Source: Mermis nigrescens (lineage: Eukaryota > Nematoda > Enoplea > Mermithida > Mermithidae). Taken from it: DNA of 64,000 nt. A program made the position numbers and the translations under genes. Below, piece after piece: positions 1-35,429 of this stretch (the first letter of the stretch is position 1; every line of letters begins with the position of its first letter). The stretch covers positions 2,562,529 to 2,626,528 of the forward strand of contig JAVLUZ010000154.1 in the NCBI GenBank assembly GCA_036768485.1, in the 5' to 3' direction. A model generated the notes under the pieces. It ran no database searches and was not told the DNA's origin. It saw nothing but the letters and a program-made list of their open reading frames with translations.

Positions 1-144
1 GTAATATCGTTGTTTTGACGCTATTTTAGCGCTTATCCAGTTTTTCAGGTCATTTGGTCCCAAAAAAAGCTCAATTTTTGACCCCCTCTAAGACCAGTTG
101 ACCGCCCAGACCAGCCATGCTATGCACCTATGGTCTAAATCCAT
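1..144 (+). mobile_element. Right part of a type C copy cut by the window edge
   Basis: Shares the TTTAGCGCTTATCCAG-like and GACCAGCCATGC blocks and ends GCACCTATG, as in 7432-7715. Confidence 0.55.
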
Positions 145-855
145 ACGCCCATGCGTGCCAACGACGTGCATTAAAACTGAATGTGTGATCGAGATTCGGG
201 AACGTCAAAAACTTATTCAATGAATATAGGATCCACATATTGAAATTTATGCGAGCTGCCATCTATTTAAGAAAAATGAATTCTAAAACAAGATTTTCCT
301 AAGACAAGAAAGATCGTACAATTGCACGGACAATGGATTATACCGTGGATAGTTCTCCTGGTACTCACTTTGGTAGAGTTAGTCAATCCTGTTACAGTAA
401 AAGCACTAGACTCTAGTGTAATAACGACAAATTTTCAATATTCTCTTTTTCAAATACAAGAATCGAAAATTTATAAATGAACTATAATACCTTCTTGTAT
501 AATGAACAAGCAATTCAGCACTTCATACTACTCTTTTTTAATCACTTAGGGGATGGATGCCCTCATTAGAATGATGGGCCGTACACAAGGGGACATGCGG
601 ATAACTGTAGTTAGTATTAATGAAAAATGATGTTTCTTCAGAGAATATACGAAAAAGAAATTAAAAATTTGGAACAAAAGAGATACACATTGATGCGACA
701 AATTTATGCATCATCTTTGATCATATGTAGCACATAAAAGTAGAAATTTTCGATTACGAAGCTTACCAATGATAAGATTGCATTTCATAATAAGAAGTTA
801 ATAAAAAACCTAATTTAAGAGGAAAAATATCATTCAAAAACAAAAATGACTAAAG

Positions 856-861
856 TTTATT
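856..861 (-). terminator. Candidate polyadenylation signal for the RFX gene
   Basis: AATAAA on the minus strand about 300 bases beyond the RFX stop codon. It is the canonical hexamer at a plausible 3' UTR distance, but the sequence is AT-rich, so chance matches are common. Confidence 0.35.
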
Positions 862-1158
862 AAATTAAATCCTGTGCATAAAGAACAAATTTCAACACTA
901 AGATAAGTATTTAGCGAGAAAACATTTTTCTTTACAGCCCACGTAAAATTATATAATTCTTAATAAAATCCCTATTATCTGTTAATTGAAACGCAGCACC
1001 ATGATAACTTGTTACATATCAGGTATTAAGGGAATTTCATTCATCTTTCTTGACTTTTGATATGAAAATTGAATTATTTTGATCTTTGCATCGAATTTTT
1101 TGATTTGAGGAGAAACGTGGTGCATTATTATACACGAAAACCACAAAATGATTGATTT

Positions 1159-22443
<21,285 letters not shown>

Positions 22444-25400
22444 CTGAAAAAATGCGAATTTACTGAATCTCAAGGAAGTACAAACATGCTTTACCAGGGT
22501 CTTAGCTGTGGGCGGGTCGAACAGGGGGACTAGTCCTCTCAAAATTTTAGACATGTAAGTATTTTTTACAAGGGTCCCCAAAGGAAAGAACTAAAAATTC
22601 TTGAGACTATCAGAAGGACCGCTAAAATAGATGTTAGCACCCTATTAAGGCTAATAAGCCCAAAATTTTTGAGCGCTCCGCGCCTTATTTATTTACATAG
22701 AACATATTTATAAAATGAAATTGAAATCAAGTTAAATTTTTCGAAAATTTTTTTTCTTTCGCGTGTAGATCTCGCTGAGAAAAGCTACAAACAGGATTAT
22801 TTTTGCCTATCTAAGGGCTGATAGTTATTGAGATTTTCATCTTTAAAATTTCCGTCCCTCAAAATTCAGAAGACCAGCTACACTGCTGTACTTGAACATC
22901 CTCAATATATCAAAATTTCCTATTCTCACCTACACAATCGATTTTGAGACGCCGAATTTCCAGGTTTTCTCTTAATCTTTCAGCCCGAAGTCATATATTT
23001 TAAGGCTTTTTGACGCTTAGTCGAAAGAGGTTGATATAAAAGCATTGATCTCTTTTTCGATTTTTATACAGTGCAATACCAGTATACATTTCTCCATTCC
23101 CAATACATTTTTTAAAAATTTTCATAAGTTTTCGAAAATAGTTTCCGGAGTAAGGGGTAAGGCATTATTGAACGACATGTACATGAAGTCGTTATCTAAG
23201 AAATTTCGCTATAATTTGTGGCCGGAGACAGATACGTTTGACTCATATAAATCCAGCATTTTACGTTGCTGAAATTTTGTTTTTTTAATAAAGCACGCAG
23301 TTTTTCGGATATTGAAATTTTTCGCAAGTAATTCTTACAATGTAAATGTAGAAATGGTGTAAAATTGAAACTACGGCAATTTTATTGAACCTTGACTTTC
23401 AGAATTGGCACAAATTCTTGTAAAATTGTAGAAATTTATTATTTATCTTCATCGACAAAAATATGGAAAAGCGTATAAAATTATCATTACATACCTCACG
23501 ATCTAACAGATATTCAAAATTTTGTGAAAAATTTCCCGGAAAATCCACCTTGCTTTTACCTTTCTAGCTGGTAAATTTAAGAGAAATCTCGACGTTGGAT
23601 ATTCACGCATCAAAATATGATTCGTTTTAAAAACATTTCTCAATAATCCTATAATTTTTCAAACGAATGTCTTATCAAAAATCCAAAACGTCTGTGTGTG
23701 TTATTCTCAGAAATATGACTATGTCAATCAATATCAATAACGGTGTAATATCTAGAATAAAACTTCAGTTTGATCTGAATCATATATATTATTCAAACTT
23801 TCTTTCGATATTTTCTTTTTTCCTATATTACTTCATCAATCATTCCGTTTCCTTGATGAATTCCATTCAAATCGGCGGATTCAACGACGGCTATGTCGGC
23901 ATTGTTGGATTCCACGACGCGAACTTGTGTTCCGCTTTCCATTGCGTTTTAGAAAATCCAACCCAGACTTTAACTAAAGAATAAAAATGGTTGCAAAAAT
24001 AGAAAATTCCAAACGTAAAATTTTCCCCTAATGTTCACAATTAAAAATTGATTTGGCATTCACTTACTTCATTTGTTCTCGACATTTGACAAAGTTAGCA
24101 TTTGGTATTAAATTAACTTCTTGGAATTTAAACATCAAATCGAAGTTAACTCTATCTCAAATTTAGCTTACACAACCTCGTATACGGTATTATTATTGAG
24201 AAAATTTGAGAGCAGCAAGAATACAAAATCTAAAAAATTCTAAAATCAAAATCTATTTCAGGGGGATTATTCACTCATAAATATTTGCCCATCTATTTTA
24301 ATTTAAAAGTTGACTTATGCAAGTTTTCCAGACTATTCTCTGAAATCAATGCAAGTCTTCTGACAGCCAAAACCACTGACTTTAGTATAAATTACTGGAC
24401 GTTAATATGTATGTCTGCTTACGACTTGCGTAAAATAGAGGTCGTTATTTTAACGAAATGAATGGATGGAAAGAATAATTCCGCTCAAAAAGCACATTAT
24501 CGTTATGAAACAACATATTTTCACTGCATTGAAATAGAGTAAAAGTCGGTTTAGACAGGATAGTACCATACGTGGGCAGCAAGAAAATTCTGGGGGGGGT
24601 GCAAGATTTTTTTGAAGGTCGAAAAATGGCCTTAAAAATGGTGGTATGGCGATAAAAACACCATTTTTCGACGTTTCTCATCAAGCACTATCCATTGGCA
24701 TCAAAAAATTGCGAAAAAAAACGAAAAAAATTTTCAAAAATTGAATTCTGGGGGGTTTTTTATTTCTGGGGGGGGTATTTTGGTTTCTGGGGGGTGCATA
24801 CCCCCAAACCCCCCACGCCCAGGTGTGGATAGTACTACTTGCTAAGCTCTGATCGAATAAAATGGCTCAAGCCAACAAAGTAAACACTACGCAGAGATTA
24901 CTTACTATAGTATTTACTTATCAAAATTAATCATTATGCTCAGGTAAGAAATTTCTGCGTATAGTTTGGCTTTTTCAGTAAAAAATAAATACTGACTTAT
25001 GTACATAGGTGTCAGTTTGACTTCAGACTCTAGAGGATCAATCGACTTTGGTGAATAGCACGATTATAAAGCATTCTTATATATAAAAATATTATAACGA
25101 ATAAGCTGGCTTGGATCCTTTAAACATGAGTAGAATCTACATCGAAACGGCACCCGATTTCTCCCAAAATATTTACTCAGAGCCCGAGAATCAGTTGTTT
25201 GTGAGTTGCAAGTATTTTTTAGATACAACGGCCTGTCGCCAAAAAAGTTTGAAGATGAAGCACTAAGCGCCAGATATAAAAATTCATTTGCATTATTCGC
25301 ATTTGTGAGGTAGAAACATGTTTAATTATTCATGGATTCAGTGTAAATTACCGAGCACGTAGAGCATTTTTGCTGAAAAACACTAAAAAAACATTGCGAA

Positions 25401-25480
25401 CACTTTAAAAAATTGTAGGATTCAATATGTTTGCAAAAAAGGATCACAAATTTTATTAGAAAATAAGACATTTGTATCTT
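22444..25480. other. Upstream/first-intron region of RFX with no recognised exon
   Basis: No coding exon recognised. It contains one hAT-like MITE (24567-24827) and AT-rich unique sequence. Presumably part of the RFX first intron. Confidence 0.5.
24567..24827 (+). mobile_element. hAT-like MITE, type A, 8-bp target duplication
   Basis: CATACGTGGGCAGC start, CGCCCAGGTGTG end, flanked by exact GATAGTAC (24559-24566 and 24828-24835). Internal G-runs and the CCATTTTTCGACGTTTCTCA block are shared with the other type A copies. Confidence 0.88.
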
Positions 25481-28190
25481 AGGTAGCGCGTTAGCGCGTA
25501 CCTATAATATACTTGGGTACCCCCAACACCTGTGCACCCCTACAGCTATAACGGGACACTTCTGGAAGGTGCGGTTTTTTTTAAAAGAAAGATAATAAAA
25601 AACTTCGCTGCCCGTGTTTTTTTGTTTTTCTTGAAACTCAAAATTGACTGTGTAAAGAAGGTGTAAAGTTTTTGTGTAACGGTATAACATAGGACAAATT
25701 TTGGGACCTTTTTACTGCGGCATGTGGACAACTGAGTATTGATGACTCGAAGGATTGAACAGGATAGGATAATAGAGGGATGAATTCTACAGATGGCACG
25801 TTTTTTGTTTTTTGAAATTCGCATTAGTTATCGAACGGCAGTGTAAAGAGTGCGAAAATCTGGGGGTGAAAAAGCACTTTTTGGTCGAGTTTTCAACCTT
25901 CCTATGTCCGATACTAACTCCGGTTATGAGGTTTTTAAAATGTTTTCTGACAGAAATGTAGAGCGGATCAAGGGCTACATTCTGCATATAAGCAAAGTCT
26001 TCTATGCTCTATGGTGAGTTAGATCCTGGGGTTTAAAGTTTACACTCTAGTGGATGGTGTAAAAAAACGGATTTCAACTAAGATTTCTCTGCCAAATTTT
26101 TCCGCTTATGAGTCAGTGTAAACTCGAAAACAGCATTAATAAAGTGCCTCACAGGGGCTAAACATCGCAGCAAACCGCATTTAAAAAAACGCAATATTGA
26201 GTTATTTATGGGGGTGTAAAGTTCGAAATCAGAGGTAAAAAATGGGCGAAAAAACACGTTTTTTCCGAAGTTTGATTGATAAATCATACCAAATAATTTT
26301 TGCAACAGAATTTTGGCACACCGGAATGTACTACGATTTAAAAGCTACAAATTGTACTAAACCGAATTTCTTTAAACTCAATGGGGAGTTCGGTACGGAA
26401 TTTTAAAGTTTACAGTGTTCTAAATGATGGAAAATACGTTTTTGTTGCGTTTTTTGTTCGCCACTTTCTCCGTCCAGAAGTCGGGATAAGTCCAATAGAA
26501 TAAAATTAAAGTGCTTTATATCGGGTGCATGTCAAAGCAAATTGTCTATACATTAATATTTAGCGAGTGTAAAGTCAAAAATTTGGAGTTTAAAATGCGT
26601 TTCTGTCTTGTTTTTTCTGCCTGCTTCTCCGGTTACGAGGCAGGGACACGTTTATCAAGTCTAGAAATGGACCAGGAACCAAATTTGATATGCCAGTCTG
26701 GCGCATATGTTTACACTCTACGGTGTTGTAAAGTAGTTTACACCAATGGTTAGTTTGCCCATAGAACATTATGTAGACTTAATTTTTTCATAAATATTAA
26801 TCGTAATATCGGAACAATATCAAAATTACGAATCTGACTAAAATCTTCTTTACACTAGGTGTTTACATGAAGTTTACACTACATATGTATTTATCTTCGT
26901 TTTTGAGCATTCCAGAAACCCAATTTTTTCTTGGAGTCTAGAAGTTTCCAAAGGATCAAATGTGAGACGTCACGTAGGCGCGTTTGTTTACATCCAACAG
27001 TGATGTAAAGTAGTTTACACTCATTGTTTATATGTCCTCAGACCATTGTAGAGACATAATTTTTTCATGAATGTTGATCATAATATCCGAGTAATTTTTT
27101 ACACTGCATGTTAGCCTTTGTTCTAGAGCATTGCAAAAACCGAAATTTTTTCCTGAGATATAAAAATTTACAGGGAATGAAATATATACGTCAGTTGGGC
27201 GCGCTTGCTTACACTCAGCAGTATTGCAAAGTGGTTTAAACCTAATGTTTATTGTCTTTAAAACATTATGGAGACTCATTTTTCCATAAATGTTGAAAGA
27301 AATATCGGAGCAATATCAAAATTACGAATCCGACTAAAATATTCTTTACGCTATGTGTTTGTGTAAAGTTTACGTTACGTGTTAACCTTAATTCGATAGA
27401 CTTGCAGAGACTTTGTAACTGAAGTCAAGAAATTTTCAAGGATTCATATGTGAGACATCAATTAAGTGAGTTTGTTTACCCTCAAAAGTAATCTAAAGTG
27501 ATTTAAAAATTATGTTCAAGTGTCCTTAGATCATTGAAGAGATGTAATTTTGTCTTAAATGGGTTGCATTAAAGTTAAATCTTTCTTAGCCGTGCTTATA
27601 ATATGTTTCACAAAATCTTGCACATGGAGAGCTATCGTTTAATTGATGTAAATTGCCTGCAAAAGTGGTTTAAAATGAACCAGCAATCACACTACTGTGC
27701 ACAGAAGTCGACAAAGATATGCAGCTTTATTGTAATCATGTACATTAATAAGCCGTAAACTGTTAGTATTCTCTACACCTAGTAGTTGTGTAAAGTTTGC
27801 ACTATTCATTTGTTGTTAATATGTAGTCTATACTACAAATTTATTTTACTACCAAATCAAAGCGTTAGTGTTCCTTACATTTGATATTTGCGTGAAGTTT
27901 TTGAATTTTGCCGAAAAACTTTGCCTTCTAATTTACCAACATCCCGCCTTTTCCATTTTCTTGAAGTTTAAAATCTTTTATAATTCTCTTAATAATTTAA
28001 TGGTAGGTTTTAACTTTAAGTTTCTCTTGGTTTACAACTCTCGCTTAGCAAGCTCATTTTTCAAAACTTTTTCATAGTGATCAGATTAGTCGCGTTTAGT
28101 TTGGAATTGGTGGACGGTCGTTATTTTATTACTCGGCTTAAATAAACCAAGTGACTATCTTTTGATTATTTTCTTCATCGCAAATTCAAA
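25481..28190. repeat. TTTACAC-rich repeat block with terminal hairpin
   Basis: Dense GTGTAAA/TTTACAC words. Four units of about 225-260 bp are visible between about 26700 and 27570 (AAAGTAGTTTACAC..ATTAT.TAGAC). The left end is a hairpin at 25481-25504 (AGGTA-G-CGCG / CGCG-TACCT). Confidence 0.75.
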
Positions 28191-28191
28191 C

Positions 28192-28275
28192 ACCCAATTT
28201 TCAATTTGAAAATTGACCCAATTTTCAATTTGAAAATTGATCCAATTTTCAATTTGAAAATTGAAAATTGGGTGT
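28192..28275. repeat. Palindromic 24-bp tandem repeat
   Basis: Three units of CCAATTTTCAATTTGAAAAT followed by TGA and one variable base. The unit is itself palindromic and the whole block is bounded by inverse CACCCAATTTT and AAAATTGGGTG. Confidence 0.8.
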
Positions 28276-28581
28276 TTTCAATTTCAAAAGTCACAACACA
28301 TTGTGCTTGTGTATTGATTGAGTGAGGATTTGCAATGTGAATTCGTTGGTTAAATTTTTGTGCTCGATTATAAGTGAACTGCACATCAAGAAGAAATAAC
28401 TTAATGCAGTTTTAATTTGAAAATGGATGGTGTCAATAAGGTTGTCTTGTTTAAAAAGGATAATGCTGATGTTAAGAACAATATTGTTTTCCGCGTTCTT
28501 GGACTGTTGTCATTATTGTGGCATGTTACTGATTGTGTTTACTGACTGATGTACTGAAATCACGCTAATTAAAAGTAGTGT

Positions 28582-29345
28582 ACTAGCAAAGAAAAATGCT
28601 CCGATGGAACAAAAAAGATGAATATACTTGGAATTGTGGATTATTATGGATGTAAAAGGAGGGGACTAGGAAAAATCTACCTAAAGTCGGAAAATCTGCT
28701 AAAAATCACACTTTCTCTAAGCAACGCAAAAAATCGATGTATATTCTGCGGCCTCTAAAAAAGTGTCTTTTTCAAATAATGTTCGAAGTTTCAGATAAGA
28801 GTGTATAAACGAAATCTATCAAGGTTACTTTTTTAAATTGCTGGCACCTGATTGATAGAAAACTAAGAGGTATTGTATTTAAAGTTGTTTTATTTTATGA
28901 GCATTATAGCAAGCAAAGCAGGAGCCGATTGATTAGTGCACACAATCGTTTCGGGCATGCTAGTGTATCTACATTAAGTCTGTTTCAAGTCAACTTACGC
29001 GTTTCCTACTGTTTTAAACCAACCATGTCTTCAATTGTCTTCGATGTTTGCTATTTCATTCAATTGGCTTGGAAGACTGTTAGTTTACTTAATATCATTT
29101 CCCATAGCTACTGCATAGCTAACGTGCTGCTGTTTCAATCATTGTTATGGTTGAATATTTATTTTAATCTGTTGGCCGCAGAATATACATCGATTTTTTG
29201 CGTTGCTTAGAGAAAGTGTGATTTTTAGCAGATTTTCCGACTTTAGGTAGATTTTTCCTAGTCCCCTCCTTTTACATCCATAATAATCCACAATTCCAAG
29301 TATATTCATCTTTTTTGTTCCATCGGAGCATTTTTCTTTGCTAGT
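28582..29345. mobile_element. Palindromic element, copy 1
   Basis: Arms 28582-28753 and 29174-29345 are near-perfect inverted copies of about 172 bp, starting ACTAGCAAAGAAAAATGCTC. The 420-bp centre has no recognised gene. Immediately preceded by spacer and TTTACAC-rich sequence. Confidence 0.9.
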
Positions 29346-32300
29346 TACTAAATATCCGAGTTGCGAGAAAATTTTTACAATGTATGGAACATCAGGTAAA
29401 ATACGCTCCAAATGACGTAAAAATCAGCAAAACATTTAAAATGTTTCAGTAAGCGCATTTTTCATCCGATCATTGATCTTATGGACTAGTTTTCAGCTGT
29501 ACAATGCTTCGTGTAAGTACTTATCTGAGGACCCTGAAGAGATAATTAGCTGAATTAATCGTAAGCTGACTGCTCGGTTAAAAACTCGCTTTGGACAATG
29601 AATTTTATTCAGAATCACTCCCAATGACAAAATTTAAAAAAATATGCTTTAGAATGGTCAAAACTCATTCATAAAAGCACACACATTGTTTGCCAACTAT
29701 ATCTGGCTAGATTGCTAGGATGGCCGCTCCTGCCGTCTTAATTAACACCATTGCTGGAAAAAATTGAATAAAAAATGTTGAAATTCTGTGTTGGCCCTAA
29801 AGTCTTCGCACTTTATTGAGAATCTCTGTTGTAACGAGGAAGGGTTACAGTTTTGACAAAATAAATCCTAGCGAAAACGGTGAGCTGTAAATGTCACACA
29901 AGAAAAGCTTTTTGGTTGATAAAAAAGTTAAGGAATAGTAAATATTCAAAAAGTAATTTAGGCACGAAGCACCGGAAAAAAATAGAAAATGCGTGCTGAA
30001 TTTTAACTGAAAATCACTGCTACATGTTTTCGTCTCGCCAAATGATGAGTTCGAATGATCCTTTGAGATGATGTTTATTCCGTGTTCGAGTTTTTGCTGC
30101 ACAAGTTTGATTCCATATCATAAATCGAATTTTTCGCTATTGCTAGCGTAGCACAAAAGTGCAGATATGATTTTATGCTCTCCGCTCTCTTATAGCAGCA
30201 GCAGTAGCTAATGACAATTAAGTAAAACGAATGAAGTTGTTGAAAGTGCGTTTCTGTATCCATGCGCACCTGATTCTATGACAACTGAGCATAACGGTTC
30301 AGTAATTATGCATATACGAATTTAAATTGATCTTATTTTTTGAAGATAATGCGCGCGACGCGCTCCCCACTGTTACAATGTTTCACCAGGGCAACGGTCG
30401 CTGGGCACCACTCGGCTACTAGGCTACCAGCAAGCCAACTGCATGAATTTCAAATCTTTTCTCTTCTCCGTATCCTCCGTAGCCGGACTCGTATTCTGCG
30501 GTATGCTAATTCGTTCCAGTGACTTTCATGCTTAATATCTCTCTTTTGCATCTATGGACTTTTTTGGCTAAGTGATCGCATATTTTTTATGATTCCGCAA
30601 GTGAGTCTTGGTCAGAAAATTCTGATTCTATAGAAATTGTTATATCGTCATTGAAGACATCCGAATTTGGGTATTGAACAGAAAAAATTTTTGGAAGACA
30701 AACTTATTAACTGCTTTTTTATACTTCTGACTCTTGCTCATTTTCTCGTTTTGAATCTGTCACGGAAAATGATGAGCGAATTTGCGATGGACGTATTACG
30801 TCTCTGTTATACGAAAGCACTATGAAAATTATATTCACACGTTCGATAGTAATTAAGTACTCCTCCCTGAACATCGGATAGATATGCAAAACTTTTAAAT
30901 AAGTGTAACTAAACATAAATCGAGATTAGCTCAGAATTATGATTCGAAAAAGGGAACAGGTGCGAATTGAGGGTTGAGGGATTTGGGTAGGACATCCAAA
31001 TAAATTTTAAAAAGTACTTAAGCCAGCGCTTTGCGCTAAGTGACATATTATAAATGAAACCTTTTGACAGACGTAATACCAAGAGAATTTTTTGTTGTTT
31101 TTACGACAGTCGTAAAGGCATGCAAGTTGGTTGGGAGGTTGAAGTCTAGATTACCTGAAGAAAAAATAAATTTTTTAGGGAAAAAATAACGCAAGCTGAA
31201 ACTAAAAACAGACAAACTTTTTTCTAAAATAAATTGGCCAGAAAGCGACAAGTTTTTACGTTTTTTAACGTTCATAGTAAGTTTTTAAGCTAAATGTATC
31301 CAGGAAAGCTCAGAATAACTTTTGATCTGTTTTGTCGTTTTAAATAATTTTGTCTATCATGGCCTACTTCCATCAATTTAGGGACAGATCTAGATTTAGA
31401 CTACCAAATTATCTCTTTCTAAAAAGCTTACTCGCTTTTTTGTAGGTTCAGAAGGAAATTAATTGTTAAGATAGTCAGATTAGTTTAAGAAAGCATAGAA
31501 AAAGAGAATGAAGACGCTTTCTAGCGTCAATCCATCTGAAACATGTCAAAAGTTCGTATGAAATGTTTACTGCTCGTGGCAATTTAATAGAATAAAAAAG
31601 CAAACGCTTGGCATTCATTATTCTCGACATAATTTTTCATATTTTAAATTAATCTTATCAGGCTTCATCATAGCCAGAAATGCAATATAATTTACGTTTA
31701 ATGTGTCACAAGTTTGCTCGTGCTTAAGTTTTATAAATCTACAAGCATCGTGCGATATTACTAAGGTATTGTTTTGAATTTCAATGGTGTAGAATGTAGG
31801 TACACATTAGTTTGATGAAGAAATTGAATTAAATTAAATTAAAGAGCTTTTGATGTCATCGTGTTTTCGAGCTTTTTTGGACTTTGACTCAAGTGATTGA
31901 TAATTTCAGATGACTAGCGAATTTTTTATTCACCTGCTTCATAAATAAACGTTAAGCCTCCTGAATGGATGGCTAAGATCTAGTCCTGGTCAGTGAAGCC
32001 AGTCTAAAATTCGTAGAAGATGAAGGACCTATATAAGTTTACATTTTTGCGGCCTGAGACCACATTCATAAATGCAGGTAGACATTCGCCTACCCTTTGG
32101 TAGAGTTGGATTATCTGGAGCCTACCTTTAGTTAAATTTGTATTTATAAACCAAGGTAGAATTTTTCTGTTTGTAAAAATCTACGTCAAGGCAGGCTCTG
32201 ATTCTACCTGCAGGTAGACCCTACCTCAAGGTATAGATCCTTTGAATACGACCTTTGTTCAAGAATGTTCTTTTAACGTCGAATATGTTTATACGGTCTA

Positions 32301-33188
32301 CATGCTCTCATTTTTGGCTTATTTCTTTGGATCTCCTAATATGATGTTAAAGTCTTTACGAAGAGAGCAGTAAGATTCACATCCAAGTTAAAATCTACGT
32401 TCAATGTAGCCCAAGTAGTAAATACGAACCGGACGCAATTGTGTGTCAGGGTTCTTCATATCATCTTACTTGTAAAGTGGATCAGATGTATGCGCAGGCT
32501 TTTTATAAAAGTAAATCAATAAAATAAACAAGTTCCCGTAAATAATCGACTAAGAATCAGGGGTCTCCAACAGAATCACCAGTTTGAGACAGATTGAATT
32601 TAGTCAAACCAGCTCGCACATTCCAATAGAGCGAATGTTCATGTAAAAATCGCTTTCGGCGCCCCATAGGTTTTTTCGATCGTTTGAACGCCGCCGCCAG
32701 AGCCTCCCAGCTTGCGTAGCGGCACTAAATTCACCCAAGACCTATTGTTACTGTACGAAATAATACAGTAAGCATGAAATATACGCTATACTAGCGCTTA
32801 CATAAATATACATACATAAAGATGTCGTACAGGTACCCACATTGTTACCTTTTTATTCGCGTACGTGTTAATAATTAGGGCTTCATGTAAAAATCATGAA
32901 AGCTGCTGGCGAGGCCCAGATGCGCTTACACGTAACGCATAGAGAGTGTAGTTAAGCATGATTAGCAGGTGAGCCACCGCAATTTATTTAGCATATGTGC
33001 GTTTGTATAGATCGAGTTTAGCTTGACGTTTTTTCTCTGGCCGGTCGATCGACTATATCGAGCTACCTATATGTATTTTATTGCGAAAAATTTCCATAAT
33101 TTCGGACCAAAAGTGAAACAAGTTGATGCAAGATGAGATGAGACGGGCGTACTGTACGTCATCGTTGCACAAATATCTGCATAAGGGG

Positions 33189-33193
33189 CCAAT
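33189..33193 (+). promoter_or_regulatory. CCAAT box beside the X-box
   Basis: CCAAT two bases before the X-box. X-box and CCAAT (Y-box) pairs are the known arrangement at MHC class II and several RFX-driven promoters, where RFX and NF-Y cooperate. Function here is inferred. Confidence 0.45.
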
Positions 33194-33195
33194 CG

Positions 33196-33208
33196 GTTGC
33201 CTGGCAAC
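33196..33208. promoter_or_regulatory. Perfect X-box (RFX binding site)
   Basis: GTTGCC-T-GGCAAC is a perfect inverted repeat with a 1-base spacer and fits the RFX consensus GTNRCC(N0-3)RGYAAC. It lies 10.8 kb upstream of the first recognised RFX exon, on a stretch where the missing RFX first exon and promoter could be. A CCAAT box is two bases away. Confidence 0.7.
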
Positions 33209-34450
33209 AGTCGTATCTGTACGACAAATGAACCGTATTTCGATATAACGCCTGCCAGAAAGCGTTTGTGGTCTGATCAACAGACTGAAGAATCATCTGC
33301 TCTTATTATAGCCTTGTACAGTAATCAGTATGTTTTCCTACAGTATGCCTTCAATTTGCATTACCCACGGGCTGTTAGCTAAGCCGTTATCGAAAATTTG
33401 AATCCACGTTTATTAGGTCGTTATCGGCCGTCTTATTGCTCTATGGATAATAATGGAGTTGCTAAATATTACTCGGCGAAGTGAACTGAATAAACACACC
33501 TGGAATCGGGTGGGTCGATATTGCTCAAGGCTAACTGCTTTATTATTAACTCAATGTACGAGCTATGTTTCATCTATCCTAATTTGCAGGTAGATGTATG
33601 TATGAAATGTCTGAAATTTGCATATTCGTGGTTCGGAGAAAGGAAGCGGAAATGGTCCGATTACTTTTGAAATAGCATTTGCGTGTTTAGATTGAGCATA
33701 AAAGCAGAGCAAATATGTAGCTTACATAAAGCCTCTGCTCCGCCAGCTTTATTGCTTTATGGACTTTAAATTATTAAATTTTAGCAATGCTGCGATAGAA
33801 GAATAACGTAAACTTGATCTATGCATAAAATTGCTTGTGATGTAGAGAAGTCATTGATTTGGTGCCACATTAAATTTTTTTAAACCTATGAAATCCAGAA
33901 TGTCGAGAAACGTCGGAAAAACACATTTTCAGCACTCAACCAACATTTTTTCCAGTATCAAATTGCACCAAATTTCACCATTTGCACCAAATGCACCAAA
34001 GTCGAACATTTGCTGAAAGTTGTACCAAATGAAGAAAAATCAACTTCAAATTCTCACAGATGATTAAGAAAAATGAGTTTTTACCGTAGTTGGTCAACCC
34101 TGAATGTACTTTTCTTGTATTAGTGGACATTTTTGCAGTACAAATCGCTCTTAATCGATCGTAAAGAACGATTTTTGTTCGAAAATATCGAAATGTACAA
34201 ATCCATTGCATTTAACAAACTTTCTTTTGAGTAAAACCTACGAATTATTTATCAAATTACCAGATTTTTTGCATCAAATTAGGCACCAAATTGTATAAAA
34301 TTTCGCATCAAATCTGTGATTTTTGCACCAAATTTTGACTTCTGTATATGCAAATGAATTACATACTCATATAGCAGTCGCTGGAACATGTAACTACAGC
34401 TTTTGAATAATAATTTGGGAAATACATTAGGCATATAATGTATGTACGTA

Positions 34451-34616
34451 CAGGCACGAAGCTGGCCCTCCTATTTTGAGGGGGACCAACACCAATTTTG
34501 GGGGGTCTAAGCAAAAAATAGCACAAAATAACGTGTAAAAAGTCCTATTTTCCGGTTTTTTCTGAATTTTGGGGGGTCCGGACCCCCCAGTCCCCCCACC
34601 CACAGCTACGTGCCTG
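34451..34616 (+). mobile_element. Small hAT-like foldback element
   Basis: Inverted ends CAGGCACGAAGCTG and CAGCTACGTGCCTG. Flanks TGTACGTA and TGTGCGGA match at 6 of 8. Confidence 0.65.
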
Positions 34617-35085
34617 TGTGCGGACCATGTTCTCGAATCTCGCAAAACAAATCTTCAATTGAAAGAGCTATTCAAGGATAGTAAGCAAATTCTAGGTGTC
34701 TTGATGAGGTAAAATGGGCGGCAAAACTTGCGCAAAACATGCCTAAAATTCAATTCTAGGAGTCTACCGTAATCTGTGGAGATGTTTTAGATTCTCGGGG
34801 TATAAACCTCAAACTTCCCTGCTCACGCCCACTTTTAGAAGCTCGACTAGCGAGATAAAGAATGGCCATAATTTTTTAAATAAGTTTTGACCATCCATTT
34901 TTAAAATTTTTCGTCTTTTTGTCTCGACTATAATAATTAAGACTTGCACTGAAGTTGATGCCAAGTCTAGATTTTTTGAAAAACCATAAATTTTTGCGAA
35001 AATCCAAGGGAGTACAAGATTTTTGGGGCAAAACGGAAGTGATTTTAAAATATTCAATCGGTTTAACAGCAAAATGTTGAATATT

Positions 35086-35104
35086 TTCGGCGCTAAGCGC
35101 CGAA
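35086..35104. repeat. Triloop hairpin, loop variant
   Basis: TTCGGCGC-TAA-GCGCCGAA: the stem is identical to the 57194 copy, and only the loop is changed. Confidence 0.8.
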
Positions 35105-35429
35105 TCTTTAGTAACTTCGTTTGCTCCAAATGCACGAAAGCGAAAAAGGAAGCATTCATCTTAAATTTTTATATTATTCTGGCTAACCGGGTTAAAATAT
35201 CAGATGACGCTTATTGAATATTTGGAAGCTTAGACACTTCATACAAATTCAGTCCTGAAGATTTCAAATTTTGCCGGGAAACATTTTGTTATATGAATGA
35301 GTAACAAGAAAACATCGCAACGCAATGCAACGTGATCAGAATCTGACATTTGCAGCGAAAATGAGCTTTTGAGACTGTCAATTTGTAAAACTTGAAGTTT
35401 CGACTTCATTGCGAAAATCCAGGATCCAC

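Noticed and set aside
25500..28384. Short open frames in the TTTACAC-rich block as possible transposase remnants
   Set aside because: Translations show no DDE, HUH or zinc-finger motif; the frames follow the tandem repeat.
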